The notes below the pieces were generated by a model that saw nothing but the letters and a program-made list of their open reading frames with translations, made no database searches and was not told the origin of the DNA. From the NCBI RefSeq assembly GCF_025567415.1, contig NZ_JAOQJV010000002.1, forward strand, positions 1 to 64,000: a stretch of 64,000 nucleotides of DNA, written 5' to 3'. Position numbers and translations under genes: made by a program. This stretch comes from Claveliimonas ammoniilytica. GTDB taxonomy: Bacteria > Bacillota > Clostridia > Lachnospirales > Lachnospiraceae. This document shows positions 35,350-45,050 of this stretch, piece after piece; within the stretch, counting starts at the first letter, position 1; each line of letters opens with the position of its first letter.

Positions 35350-36018
35350 ATGAAGATATGTAAGAACTGTGGGGCAGAGATACAGGATGGAGCTGCATTC
35401 TGCACACATTGTGGTACAAAAGTGGAAGAACAGAAAGTAGAAGAACAGAGAGTGGAATCTGAGAAAACAGAACAGGCAGCACAACCGGTAGAACCTGAAC
35501 AGACATCTGATCAGTCGCAGGCTGAAGGTCAGAATGCCGGAGCGCAGAATGTAAATTATGGACAGAGTCAGAATTATGGACAGGCGCAGAGCTATGGTCA
35601 GAATTCAAATTATGGTCAGTCACAGAATTATGGACGACAGGGTGGGTATCAGCCGAATTATACACCGTATGATCCATATGACCACACATCGGAATTTACA
35701 GCAAAAGACATTTCTGATAATAAGGTGATCGCAATGCTGGTATATCTGATGGGAACAGTCGGAATCATTATTGCACTGCTGGCAAGTAAGGATTCACCGT
35801 ATCTGTCATTCCATGTAAGACAGGCACTGAAATTCACGGTGCTCGAAGTGCTTACCGGAATTATAACACTGCTTCTGATTTGGACATTTATTGTGCCGAT
35901 CGCAGCAGGTATCTTTGGAATTGTATTGTTTGTGTGCAAGATCATTGCGTTCTTCTCTATCTGCAAAGGCAATGCAAAAGAACCATATGTGGTAAGAAGC
36001 TTTAATTTCTTAAAATAA
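35350..36018 (+). CDS. Zinc-ribbon DUF4870-type membrane protein with Gln/Tyr/Gly repeats
   Basis: The 222-residue protein has an N-terminal zinc ribbon (C4-x2-C7, C18-x2-C21), an acidic Gln-rich linker containing repeated QNYGQ-type units (about residues 62-98), and a membrane part of three or four helices (IAMLVYLMGTVGIIIALL, FTVLEVLTGIITLLLIWTF, FGIVLFVCKIIAFFSI) matching DUF4870. Function unknown. Ribosome binding site AAAGGAGGA. It is the last gene before the rplJ promoter. Confidence 0.82.
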   Translation: MKICKNCGAEIQDGAAFCTHCGTKVEEQKVEEQRVESEKTEQAAQPVEPEQTSDQSQAEGQNAGAQNVNYGQSQNYGQAQSYGQNSNYGQSQNYGRQGGYQPNYTPYDPYDHTSEFTAKDISDNKVIAMLVYLMGTVGIIIALLASKDSPYLSFHVRQALKFTVLEVLTGIITLLLIWTFIVPIAAGIFGIVLFVCKIIAFFSICKGNAKEPYVVRSFNFLK

Positions 36019-36021
36019 GTA

Positions 36022-36050
36022 TTGACAGTGTTGGAAAAGTATGCTAATCT
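36022..36050 (+). promoter_or_regulatory. Promoter of rplJL
   Basis: TTGACA (36022-36027), 17 bp spacer, TAATCT (36045-36050), just after the DUF4870 gene and just before the L10 leader. Confidence 0.8.
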
Positions 36051-36057
36051 ATTAAAA

Positions 36058-36120
36058 GACTGCCGAAGACAGTAGGTGTCCGCAAGGACGTAAGCGTGAT
36101 GCGCGCCTACCGAGGAAGAA
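36058..36120 (+). ncRNA. Ribosomal protein L10 leader
   Basis: The segment has the L10 leader features: GCCGAAGACAGTAGGTG, an inner hairpin (GTCCGCAAGGAC), and the distal CGCCTACCGAGG. In Bacillota L10(L12)4 binds this RNA and controls rplJL. Its position between promoter and terminator hairpin agrees with attenuation. Confidence 0.85.
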
Positions 36121-36147
36121 TAGATTAGTACGTCATGTATGAATTTC

Positions 36148-36178
36148 AACCTCTGTGTCTTTGACACGGAGGTTTTTT
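36148..36178 (+). terminator. Terminator hairpin in the rplJ leader
   Basis: AACCTCTGTGTC (36148-36159) pairs with GACACGGAGGTT (36163-36174) with one wobble, followed by six T residues. As it lies between the L10 leader and rplJ, it probably acts as the conditional terminator of L10 feedback. Confidence 0.85.
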
Positions 36179-36228
36179 ATATCTATCGGCGGTGTATAAA
36201 CCAAAATCTATAAGGAGGTGCACCATTC

Positions 36229-36786
36229 GTGGCAAAAGTTGAATTGAAACAGCCAGTCGTACAGGCTATCGTAAATGACATCGAAGGCGCTCAGTCAATC
36301 GTCCTGGTTGATTACCGTGGACTGACAGTTGCAGAAGATACAGCTCTTCGTAAACAGCTGAGAGAAGCTGGAGTAGTTTACAAAGTTTGTAAGAACACAA
36401 TGATGAAAAGAGCTTTTGAAGGAACAGATTTTGCTCAGTTAGATGAGTATCTGGACGGACCGAATGCTATTGCAATTTCTAAAGATGATGCAACAGCTCC
36501 GGCAAGAATCCTTGCTAAGTTTGCAAAAGATGCAAAGGCTCTTGAATTAAAAGCAGGTGTGGTAGAAGGACAGAAGTATGATGCAGCAGCATTGGCAGAG
36601 CTTGCAAAGATCCCTTCAAGAGAAGAACTGCTTTCAAGATTACTTGGAAGTATGCAGTCTCCGATTACAAACCTGGCACGCGTTCTCAACCAGATCGCAG
36701 AAAAAGGTGGAGCAGCAGAATGCACACCGGCTACAGAAGAAGCTCCTGCAGAGGCAGCAGCAGAGACTCCGGCTACAGAGGAGTAA
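36229..36786 (+). CDS. rplJ: 50S ribosomal protein L10
   Basis: GTG start with AAGGAGGTG in front. The 185-residue protein matches L10 (VDYRGLTVAEDTALRKQLREAG, YKVCKNTMMKRA, LEGP-like DGPNAIA) and has an Ala/Glu/Thr-rich C-terminal tail longer than in Bacillus (AECTPATEEAPAEAAAE). L10 anchors L7/L12 dimers to the ribosome and represses its own mRNA via the leader. Confidence 0.97.
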   Translation: MAKVELKQPVVQAIVNDIEGAQSIVLVDYRGLTVAEDTALRKQLREAGVVYKVCKNTMMKRAFEGTDFAQLDEYLDGPNAIAISKDDATAPARILAKFAKDAKALELKAGVVEGQKYDAAALAELAKIPSREELLSRLLGSMQSPITNLARVLNQIAEKGGAAECTPATEEAPAEAAAETPATEE

Positions 36787-36906
36787 GAAGTATGAGGAAG
36801 TCTTATGTGACTTCGGAATACAAAGTTCTTTGTGCCTGACAGCGTAGGCATGAAGGATGTCGTTGAATCATGAAAGATCAAAATTAAGAATATGGAGGAA
36901 AATGAA

Positions 36907-37281
36907 ATGGCAAAGTTGACAACAGCTGAGTTTATTGATGCTATCAAAGAGTTATCAGTATTAGAGTTAAATGATTTAGTAAAAGCATGTGAAGAAGAAT
37001 TTGGTGTTTCTGCAGCAGCAGGTGTTGTTGTAGCAGCAGCAGGTGGAGATGCAGCAGCAGCTGAAGAGAAAGATGAGTTTGATGTAGAGCTTACAGCAGC
37101 AGGTGCTTCTAAGGTTAAGGTTATCAAGGTTGTTCGTGAGATCACAGGTCTTGGACTGAAAGAAGCTAAGGCAGTTGTAGATGGCGCACCTAAGGTTGTT
37201 AAAGAGGGCGTTTCTAAGGCTGAGGCTGAGGAAATTAAAGCTAAACTGGAAGCTGAGGGAGCAGAAGTTAACCTTAAATAA
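36907..37281 (+). CDS. rplL: 50S ribosomal protein L7/L12
   Basis: Start chosen at ATG 36907, placed after GGAGG (36896-36900); an upstream in-frame ATG at 36892 overlaps that site and is unlikely. The 124-residue protein has the N-terminal dimer domain (MAKLTTAEFIDAIKELSV), the Ala-rich hinge, and the C-terminal domain (KVIKVVREITGLGLKEAKAVVDGAP). It recruits translation GTPases. A terminator follows. Confidence 0.97.
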   Translation: MAKLTTAEFIDAIKELSVLELNDLVKACEEEFGVSAAAGVVVAAAGGDAAAAEEKDEFDVELTAAGASKVKVIKVVREITGLGLKEAKAVVDGAPKVVKEGVSKAEAEEIKAKLEAEGAEVNLK

Positions 37282-37310
37282 TTCCAACAGGCGAATTGAA
37301 TTCAGTAATC

Positions 37311-37350
37311 AAAGCACCGTACAGGTATTGCACCTGTATGGTGCTTTTAA
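37311..37350 (+). terminator. Terminator after rplL
   Basis: AAGCACCGTACAGGT (about 37312-37326) pairs with ACCTGTATGGTGCTT (37331-37345) with one wobble; TTTT follows. It divides rplJL from rpoBC. Confidence 0.85.
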
Positions 37351-37378
37351 ATTTCTTCAAAAAATATGAAACTATGTG

Positions 37379-37408
37379 TTGACAATATTAAGGGTGTCGT
37401 GATATAGT
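37379..37408 (+). promoter_or_regulatory. Promoter of rpoBC
   Basis: TTGACA (37379-37384), 18 bp spacer, TATAGT (37403-37408). Confidence 0.85.
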
Positions 37409-37415
37409 AGAAAAT

Positions 37416-37474
37416 GCGCAATTGTGGAAAGTTGTGCCACTAAATTGCGCCTAAAATTAGCTTGACAAGCTAAT
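37416..37474 (+). promoter_or_regulatory. Structured rpoB leader
   Basis: GCGCAATT (37416-37423) pairs with AATTGCGC (37443-37450), and ATTAGCTT (37456-37463) pairs with AAGCTAAT (37467-37474) over GAC. Neither stem has a T run, so these are leader folds, not terminators. They could stabilise the mRNA or control rpoB translation (inference). Confidence 0.55.
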
Positions 37475-37543
37475 CTGTCGTTGAAACTGCAAGATTTCAG
37501 GCAAATTGATGCCACAAAATATTAAACGAGGAGTGAATGTCAA

Positions 37544-40500
37544 ATGGAGAAAAACAGAATTCGTCCTATCAAGAGTGGAAGAAGTTCCCGCATGAGCTAT
37601 TCCCGCCAAAAAGAAGTACTTCAGATGCCGAATCTGATCGAAGTCCAGAAGGATTCCTACAAATGGTTTCTGGATGAAGGATTAAATGAGGTATTTGATG
37701 ATATTTCTCCTATTACAGATTACAGCGGAAAGCTTAGTCTGGAATTCGTGGATTTTACCCTGTGTGAGAAGGATGTGAAGTACTCAATCGATGAGTGCAA
37801 GGAGCGTGACGCAACATACGCTGCACCTTTGAAGGTAAAGGTAAGACTTCACAATAAAGAAACAGATGAAATTAATGAACATGAGATTTTTATGGGCGAT
37901 CTGCCGTTGATGACTGCTACGGGTACGTTCGTGATTAATGGTGCAGAACGTGTTATCGTAAGTCAGCTTGTACGTTCTCCTGGCATTTACTATGCAATTG
38001 CTCATGATAAACTTGGAAAGAAACTGTATTCTTCAACTGTTATCCCGAACCGTGGAGCATGGTTGGAGTATGAGACGGATTCTAATGATATCTTTTACGT
38101 GCGTGTAGACCGCACACGTAAGGTTCCGATCACTGTGCTGATCCGTGCACTTGGTATCGGTACTAATCCGGAGATCGTAGAACTCTTTGGCGAAGAGCCT
38201 AAGATCCTGGCAAGTTTTGAGAAGGATGCTGCGACCAACTATCAGGAAGGTCTTCTGGAATTATATAAGAAGATCCGTCCGGGCGAACCGCTGGCAGTAG
38301 ACAGTGCGGAAAGTCTGATTACCAGCATGTTCTTTGATCCTAGACGTTATGATCTGGCTAAGGTTGGCCGTTACAAATTTAATAAAAAGCTGGCTCTTAA
38401 GAATCGTATTTCAGGTCATGTACTGGCTGAGACGGTTGTAAGCCCGCTGACAGGTGAAATCATTGCAGAAGAAGGAACGAAGATTACTAGAGATATAGCA
38501 GATCAGATTCAGAATGCGGCTGTTCCGGCTGTATGGCTGGAGAATCCGGAAGAGGAGAGAAAGATTAAAGTTCTCTCTAACATGATGGTTGATCTGGATG
38601 CAATCGTAGATATAGATCCGGCTGAACTGGGCGTGACAGAGCAGGTATATTATCCGGTTCTGGCTACAATCCTGGAAGAGACAGCAGGTGATATCGATGA
38701 ACTCAAGGATGCGATCCACAGAGATATTCACGATCTGATTCCGAAGCATATTACGAAGGAAGATATTCTTGCTTCTATTAACTATAATATTCATCTGGAG
38801 TATGGTGTTGGTACGGATGATGATATCGACCACCTGGGTAACCGCCGTATCCGTTCTGTAGGAGAACTTCTGCAGAATCAGTACCGTATCGGTCTGTCCA
38901 GACTGGAACGTGTGGTACGTGAGCGTATGACTACGCAGGATACAGAAGGCATTTCGCCACAGTCTCTGATCAACATTAAGCCTGTAACAGCAGCAGTGAA
39001 AGAGTTCTTCGGATCTTCACAGCTGTCACAGTTCATGGATCAGAATAACCCACTGGGTGAGCTGACTCATAAGAGACGTCTTTCAGCACTGGGACCTGGT
39101 GGTCTGTCAAGAGACCGTGCCGGATTCGAGGTGCGAGATGTACATTATTCCCACTATGGTAGAATGTGCCCTATCGAGACACCTGAGGGACCTAACATTG
39201 GTCTGATCAACTCTCTTGCATGTTACGCAAGAATTAATGAATATGGATTTATCGAGGCCCCATATCGTAAGATCAACCACGATGATCCGAAGAACCCGGT
39301 TGTCACAGAAGAAGTTGTATATATGACAGCTGACGAAGAGGATAACTACCATGTAGCACAGGCGAACGAGAAGCTGGATGAAGAAGGACATTTCGTACGT
39401 AAGAGCGTATCTGGTCGTTACAGAGAAGAGACTCAGGAGTATGAGCGTACAATGTTTGATTACATGGACGTATCTCCGAGAATGGTATTCTCTGTTGCTA
39501 CAGCATTGATTCCATTCCTGCAGAATGACGATGCGAACCGTGCGCTGATGGGATCTAACATGCAGCGTCAGGCCGTACCGCTTATGCTGACAGAGGCACC
39601 GGTTGTAGGTACTGGTATGGAAGAAAAGTCTGCTGTTGACTCAGGAGTATGTGTGGTTGCTGAGCAGGGCGGTATTGTAGAGCGTTCTACTTCTACGGAG
39701 ATCACAATCCGTCAGGACGACAAGACTCTTAAGAAATACAAGCTGACCAAGTTCCAGAGAAGTAACCAGAGCAACTGCTACAACCAGAGACCGATTGTAT
39801 TTAAGGGAGAAAGAGTAGAAGAAGGACAGGTAATTGCTGATGGTCCGTCTACATCACAGGGCGAGATGGCCCTTGGAAAGAATCCGCTGATCGGATTTAT
39901 GACCTGGGAAGGTTACAACTACGAGGATGCCGTTCTGCTTAGTGAGAGACTGGTGCAGGACGATGTATATACATCTATTCATATTGAAGAATATGAAGCA
40001 GAAGCGAGAGATACCAAGCTTGGACCTGAGGAAATTACAAGAGATATCCCGGGTGTGGGTGATGACGCTCTGAAGGATCTGGATGAGCGCGGTATTATCC
40101 GTATCGGTGCAGAAGTGCGCGCCGGAGATATTCTGGTAGGTAAGGTTACTCCTAAGGGAGAGACAGAACTTACGGCAGAAGAAAGACTGCTTCGTGCAAT
40201 CTTTGGTGAGAAGGCACGTGAAGTACGTGATACTTCCCTGAAAGTACCGCACGGAGAATATGGTATTGTTGTAGATGCGAAGGTATTTACAAGAGAGAAC
40301 GGTGATGAACTGTCTCCTGGAGTAAATCAGTCTGTACGTATCTACATTGCACAGAAGAGAAAGATTTCTGTTGGTGATAAGATGGCCGGACGTCATGGTA
40401 ACAAGGGTGTCGTTTCCCGTGTGCTTCCTGTAGAGGATATGCCGTTCCTGCCAAATGGTCGTCCGCTGGACATCGTGTTGAACCCACTGGGTGTGCCTTC

Positions 40501-41404
40501 ACGTATGAATATCGGACAGGTGCTGGAGATTCATCTGTCACTGGCAGCAAAAGCATTAGGATTTAACATCGCGACACCGGTATTTGACGGTGCAGACGAG
40601 CATGATATTATGGATACTCTGGAACTTGCAAATGACTATGTAAATCTGGAGTGGGATGAATTCAAGAAGCTTCATGAGGCTGAACTTCTTCCGGAAGTTG
40701 TGGATTATCTGTACGAAAACAGAGATCACAGAAAACTGTGGAAGGGTGTACCGCTTTCAAGAGACGGTAAAGTACGCCTTCGTGACGGACGTACCGGTGA
40801 GTATTTCGATAGTCCGGTAACAATCGGTCACATGCATTACCTGAAGCTCCATCACCTGGTAGACGACAAGATCCATGCACGTTCTACCGGTCCTTACTCT
40901 CTGGTAACACAGCAGCCTCTGGGTGGTAAAGCTCAGTTCGGTGGACAGCGTTTCGGAGAGATGGAGGTATGGGCTCTGGAGGCTTATGGTGCTTCTTACA
41001 CACTGCAGGAGATCCTGACTGTGAAGTCCGATGATGTAATCGGCCGTGTGAAGACCTACGAGGCAATTATCAAGGGTGAAAATATCCCTGAGCCGGGTAT
41101 TCCGGAATCCTTCAAGGTACTTCTGAAAGAGTTGCAGTCTCTGGGACTGGATGTACGTGTGCTTCGTGATGACAATACAGAAGTAGAGATCATGGAAACC
41201 GTAGATATGGGTGAAACTGATTTCCGCTCACTGATCGAGGGAGATAGAAAGTATCGTCAGGACGAGGAGAATCTGGGCGAACATGGATATACCGCTCAGG
41301 AATTCCAGGGTGAAGAACTTGTGGATGTTGAGGAACCGGAGGAGGATGATGACCTCAATGGTGACTTTGAGATTGAATTTGACGAACTGTCTGACGAAGA
41401 GTAG
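37544..41404 (+). CDS. rpoB: DNA-directed RNA polymerase subunit beta
   Basis: The 1286-residue protein matches RpoB from end to end. The rifampicin region reads GSSQLSQFMDQNNPLGELTHKRRLSALGPG in order without changes typical of resistance (the string is cited only as consecutive short motifs: SQLSQFMDQ, NPL, THKRRLSALG). GDKMAGRHGNKGV is intact. An acidic tail (DVEEPEEDDDLNGDFE) ends the protein. rpoC follows after 14 bases. Confidence 0.98.
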   Translation: MEKNRIRPIKSGRSSRMSYSRQKEVLQMPNLIEVQKDSYKWFLDEGLNEVFDDISPITDYSGKLSLEFVDFTLCEKDVKYSIDECKERDATYAAPLKVKVRLHNKETDEINEHEIFMGDLPLMTATGTFVINGAERVIVSQLVRSPGIYYAIAHDKLGKKLYSSTVIPNRGAWLEYETDSNDIFYVRVDRTRKVPITVLIRALGIGTNPEIVELFGEEPKILASFEKDAATNYQEGLLELYKKIRPGEPLAVDSAESLITSMFFDPRRYDLAKVGRYKFNKKLALKNRISGHVLAETVVSPLTGEIIAEEGTKITRDIADQIQNAAVPAVWLENPEEERKIKVLSNMMVDLDAIVDIDPAELGVTEQVYYPVLATILEETAGDIDELKDAIHRDIHDLIPKHITKEDILASINYNIHLEYGVGTDDDIDHLGNRRIRSVGELLQNQYRIGLSRLERVVRERMTTQDTEGISPQSLINIKPVTAAVKEFFGSSQLSQFMDQNNPLGELTHKRRLSALGPGGLSRDRAGFEVRDVHYSHYGRMCPIETPEGPNIGLINSLACYARINEYGFIEAPYRKINHDDPKNPVVTEEVVYMTADEEDNYHVAQANEKLDEEGHFVRKSVSGRYREETQEYERTMFDYMDVSPRMVFSVATALIPFLQNDDANRALMGSNMQRQAVPLMLTEAPVVGTGMEEKSAVDSGVCVVAEQGGIVERSTSTEITIRQDDKTLKKYKLTKFQRSNQSNCYNQRPIVFKGERVEEGQVIADGPSTSQGEMALGKNPLIGFMTWEGYNYEDAVLLSERLVQDDVYTSIHIEEYEAEARDTKLGPEEITRDIPGVGDDALKDLDERGIIRIGAEVRAGDILVGKVTPKGETELTAEERLLRAIFGEKAREVRDTSLKVPHGEYGIVVDAKVFTRENGDELSPGVNQSVRIYIAQKRKISVGDKMAGRHGNKGVVSRVLPVEDMPFLPNGRPLDIVLNPLGVPSRMNIGQVLEIHLSLAAKALGFNIATPVFDGADEHDIMDTLELANDYVNLEWDEFKKLHEAELLPEVVDYLYENRDHRKLWKGVPLSRDGKVRLRDGRTGEYFDSPVTIGHMHYLKLHHLVDDKIHARSTGPYSLVTQQPLGGKAQFGGQRFGEMEVWALEAYGASYTLQEILTVKSDDVIGRVKTYEAIIKGENIPEPGIPESFKVLLKELQSLGLDVRVLRDDNTEVEIMETVDMGETDFRSLIEGDRKYRQDEENLGEHGYTAQEFQGEELVDVEEPEEDDDLNGDFEIEFDELSDEE

Positions 41405-41418
41405 AAAGGGGTGCCAGT

Positions 41419-44400
41419 ATGCCAGCAAATAATAATGAACAAACATACCAGCCTATGACTTTTGATGCGATCAAAATCGGGTTGGCATCACCTGAAAAAG
41501 TATTAGAGTGGTCAAGAGGCGAAGTTACTAAGCCTGAGACTATTAACTATAGAACACTGAAGCCTGAGAAAGACGGACTTTTCTGCGAGCGCATTTTCGG
41601 ACCTAGCAAGGACTGGGAATGCCACTGCGGAAAGTACAAGAAAATCCGTTATAAAGGTGTAGTCTGCGACCGATGCGGCGTTGAGGTTACTAAATCCAGT
41701 GTACGTAGAGAGCGTATGGGACACATCGCTCTGGCGGCTCCGGTTTCCCATATCTGGTATTTCAAGGGAATCCCAAGCCGTATGGGACTGATTCTGGATC
41801 TGTCTCCGAGAACACTGGAGAAGGTATTGTACTTTGCATCTTACATCGTGCTGGATGCAGGTGATACGAACCTGATGTACAAACAGGTACTTTCTGAGGC
41901 TGAGTATCAGGAAGCAAGAGAGAACTGGGGCAATGCATTCCGTGTAGGTATGGGTGCAGAGTCTATCAAAGAACTTCTGGAAGCGATTGATCTGGAAAAA
42001 GAATACGCAGAGCTGCAGGCAGGTCTTGAGGGCGCTACCGGACAGAAGCGTGCCAGAATCGTAAAACGTCTGGAAGTGGTAGAAGCATTCCGTGAGTCAG
42101 GAAATAAGCCGGAGTGGATGGTGCTTACTAACATCCCGGTTATTCCACCGGATCTTCGACCGATGGTTCAGCTGGATGGTGGACGTTTCGCCACATCTGA
42201 CCTGAACGATCTGTACAGAAGAATTATTAACAGAAATAACCGTCTGAAGAGACTTCTGGAACTGGGAGCTCCGGACATTATCGTAAGAAACGAAAAGAGA
42301 ATGCTTCAGGAGGCGGTCGACGCATTAATCGACAATGGTCGTCGTGGTCGTCCGGTTACAGGACCTGGTAACCGTGCACTGAAGTCTCTGTCTGATATGC
42401 TGAAAGGTAAGTCAGGACGTTTCCGTCAGAACCTGCTGGGTAAGCGTGTTGACTACTCAGGACGTTCGGTTATCGTAGTAGGACCGGAGCTGAAGATCTA
42501 TCAGTGTGGTCTGCCGAAAGAGATGGCTATCGAGCTGTTCAAGCCTTTCGTTATGAAAGAACTGGTTCAGAGCGGAGCAGCCCATAATATTAAGAATGCC
42601 AAGAAGATGGTAGAGAAGCTTCAGCCAGAGGTGTGGGATGTGCTGGAAGATGTTATCAAAGAACATCCGGTTATGTTGAACCGTGCCCCTACACTGCATA
42701 GACTTGGTATTCAGGCGTTTGAGCCTATCCTTGTAGAGGGTAAGGCGATTAAGCTTCATCCGCTGGTTTGTACAGCGTACAACGCGGACTTCGATGGAGA
42801 CCAGATGGCGGTACATCTTCCGCTGTCAGTGGAAGCACAGGCAGAGTGCCGATTCCTTCTTCTGTCGCCAAATAACCTGCTGAAACCGTCGGATGGTGGT
42901 CCGGTAGCGGTACCTTCACAGGATATGGTCCTTGGTATTTACTATCTGACACAGGAGAGACCGGGAGCTGTCGGAGAAGGCAAGTGCTTCAAGAGTGTAA
43001 ATGAAGCAATTCTGGCTTATGAGAACCAGGCAGTTACACTGCATTCACGTATCAAGGTGCGTGTATCTAAGACTATGCCGGACGGAACTGTTAAGACAGG
43101 AACGGTAGAGTCTACACTGGGAAGATTTATCTTTAATGAGATTATTCCTCAGGATCTCGGATTTGTTGACCGTGAAGTTGAGGGCAACGAGCTGCTTCTG
43201 GAAGTTGACTTCCACGTAGGTAAGAAACAGCTGAAACAGATTCTGGAGAAAGTTATTAATACACATGGATCAACAGCTACAGCAGAAGTACTGGATGCGG
43301 TAAAAGCAACCGGATACAAATATTCTACAAGAGCTGCCATGACCGTAGCGATCGCCGATATGACGGTACCGCCGGAGAAGCCGGAAATGATCGCTCAGGC
43401 TCAGGAAACTGTAGATAAGATCACGAAGAACTTCAAGCGTGGTCTGATCACAGAGGAAGAACGTTATAAGGAAGTCGTAGAGACATGGAAGACAACCGAT
43501 GATGCCCTGACTAAGGTTCTGCTGGACGGTCTGGATGCATACAACAACATCTTCATGATGGCTGACTCAGGAGCCCGTGGTTCTGATAAGCAGATCAAAC
43601 AGCTTGCAGGTATGCGTGGTTTGATGGCTGATACAACCGGACGTACGATCGAGCTTCCTATCAAGTCTAACTTCCGTGAAGGTCTGGACGTTCTGGAGTA
43701 TTTCATGTCAGCGCATGGAGCTCGAAAAGGTATGTCAGATACAGCACTTCGTACTGCCGACTCTGGTTACCTGACCAGACGAATGGTAGACGTTTCCCAG
43801 CACGTGATCATCCACGATGTGGATTGTGCTCAGGAAGGCAAGCCGATTCCGGGAATGTATGTAAAAGCATTCATGGATGGAAAAGAAGAAATTGAGAGTC
43901 TGCAGGAGCGTATTACAGGACGTTACCTTGCAGAGGACGTAGTAGATAAAGATGGTAACCCAATCGTAAAGGCGAACCACATGGTTACACCGAAACGTGC
44001 GGAGAAGATTATGAAATACGGTGTTGATGAAAATGGTGAATCACTCAAGCAGGTGAAGATCCGTACCATCCTGACATGTAAGGCACACAATGGTGTCTGC
44101 ACGAAGTGTTACGGAGCCAACATGGCAACCGGAGAGCCGGTACAGGTTGGTGAGGCTGTTGGAATCATCGCAGCACAGTCTATTGGAGAGCCTGGTACAC
44201 AGCTGACCATGCGTACATTCCATAGTGGTGGTGTAGCCGGAGACGATATCACACAGGGTCTTCCTCGTGTCGAAGAGCTTTTTGAGGCAAGAAAGCCAAA
44301 GGGACTTGCAATTATCACAGAGTTCGGCGGAGTTGCCACAATCAACGATACGAAGAAGAAACGTGAGATCATCGTTACCAATCAGGAAACAGGCGAGTCT

Positions 44401-45039
44401 AAGGCTTATCTGATTCCTTATGGATCAAGAATTAAGATCGCTGATGGAGCTGTACTGGAAGCCGGTGATGAGCTGACAGAAGGTAGCGTTAACCCACATG
44501 ATATCCTGAAGATCAAAGGACTTCGTGCGGTGCAGGATTACATGATCCAGGAAGTACAGAGAGTATACCGTCTGCAGGGTGTAGAAATCAACGATAAGCA
44601 TATCGAGGTGCTGGTTCGTCAGATGCTGAAGAAGATCCGCATCGAGGAAGCAGGAGAATCCGGATTCCTTCCGGGAACAATGGTTGATGTACTTGAGTTT
44701 GAGGATAAGAACGAAGAGCTTGCAGCAGAAGGACTTGAGCAGGCAACTGGTGAGCAGATCATGCTTGGTATTACTAAGGCATCTCTTGCAACGAACTCAT
44801 TCCTTTCAGCAGCATCATTCCAGGAGACCACAAAGGTTCTTACCGAAGCAGCTATTAAGGGTAAGGTAGACCATTTGTGTGGTATGAAGGAAAATGTAAT
44901 TATCGGTAAGCCAATTCCGGCTGGTACCGGTATGAGAAAGTATCGTGATGTCAAACTGAGTACAGAACTCGAGATGAATGACGAGATCACGTTGGATGAC
45001 GATCTGGTATTTTCAGAAGAAGTGGATGATGTACAATAG
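41419..45039 (+). CDS. rpoC: DNA-directed RNA polymerase subunit beta'
   Basis: The 1206-residue protein has the N-terminal zinc site (CHCGKYKKIRYKGVVCDRCG), the catalytic NADFDGDQMAVH, the bridge/trigger region (GARGSDKQIKQLAGMRGLMAD), and the second zinc site (C-x-NGVCTKCYG). Length is normal for Clostridia. It is followed after 11 bases by an XRE regulator gene. Confidence 0.98.
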   Translation: MPANNNEQTYQPMTFDAIKIGLASPEKVLEWSRGEVTKPETINYRTLKPEKDGLFCERIFGPSKDWECHCGKYKKIRYKGVVCDRCGVEVTKSSVRRERMGHIALAAPVSHIWYFKGIPSRMGLILDLSPRTLEKVLYFASYIVLDAGDTNLMYKQVLSEAEYQEARENWGNAFRVGMGAESIKELLEAIDLEKEYAELQAGLEGATGQKRARIVKRLEVVEAFRESGNKPEWMVLTNIPVIPPDLRPMVQLDGGRFATSDLNDLYRRIINRNNRLKRLLELGAPDIIVRNEKRMLQEAVDALIDNGRRGRPVTGPGNRALKSLSDMLKGKSGRFRQNLLGKRVDYSGRSVIVVGPELKIYQCGLPKEMAIELFKPFVMKELVQSGAAHNIKNAKKMVEKLQPEVWDVLEDVIKEHPVMLNRAPTLHRLGIQAFEPILVEGKAIKLHPLVCTAYNADFDGDQMAVHLPLSVEAQAECRFLLLSPNNLLKPSDGGPVAVPSQDMVLGIYYLTQERPGAVGEGKCFKSVNEAILAYENQAVTLHSRIKVRVSKTMPDGTVKTGTVESTLGRFIFNEIIPQDLGFVDREVEGNELLLEVDFHVGKKQLKQILEKVINTHGSTATAEVLDAVKATGYKYSTRAAMTVAIADMTVPPEKPEMIAQAQETVDKITKNFKRGLITEEERYKEVVETWKTTDDALTKVLLDGLDAYNNIFMMADSGARGSDKQIKQLAGMRGLMADTTGRTIELPIKSNFREGLDVLEYFMSAHGARKGMSDTALRTADSGYLTRRMVDVSQHVIIHDVDCAQEGKPIPGMYVKAFMDGKEEIESLQERITGRYLAEDVVDKDGNPIVKANHMVTPKRAEKIMKYGVDENGESLKQVKIRTILTCKAHNGVCTKCYGANMATGEPVQVGEAVGIIAAQSIGEPGTQLTMRTFHSGGVAGDDITQGLPRVEELFEARKPKGLAIITEFGGVATINDTKKKREIIVTNQETGESKAYLIPYGSRIKIADGAVLEAGDELTEGSVNPHDILKIKGLRAVQDYMIQEVQRVYRLQGVEINDKHIEVLVRQMLKKIRIEEAGESGFLPGTMVDVLEFEDKNEELAAEGLEQATGEQIMLGITKASLATNSFLSAASFQETTKVLTEAAIKGKVDHLCGMKENVIIGKPIPAGTGMRKYRDVKLSTELEMNDEITLDDDLVFSEEVDDVQ

Positions 45040-45050
45040 GAGCGTAGAAC

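Noticed and set aside
35560..35650. Short repeats resembling an array
   Set aside because: They are in-frame QNYGQ-type codons in a linker, not spaced CRISPR repeats.
36435..37145. Long open frame on the minus strand over rplJ and rplL
   Set aside because: It lies opposite two certain ribosomal protein genes and is Ser/Ala/Thr-rich as expected of a shadow of Ala-rich coding DNA. No ribosome binding site.
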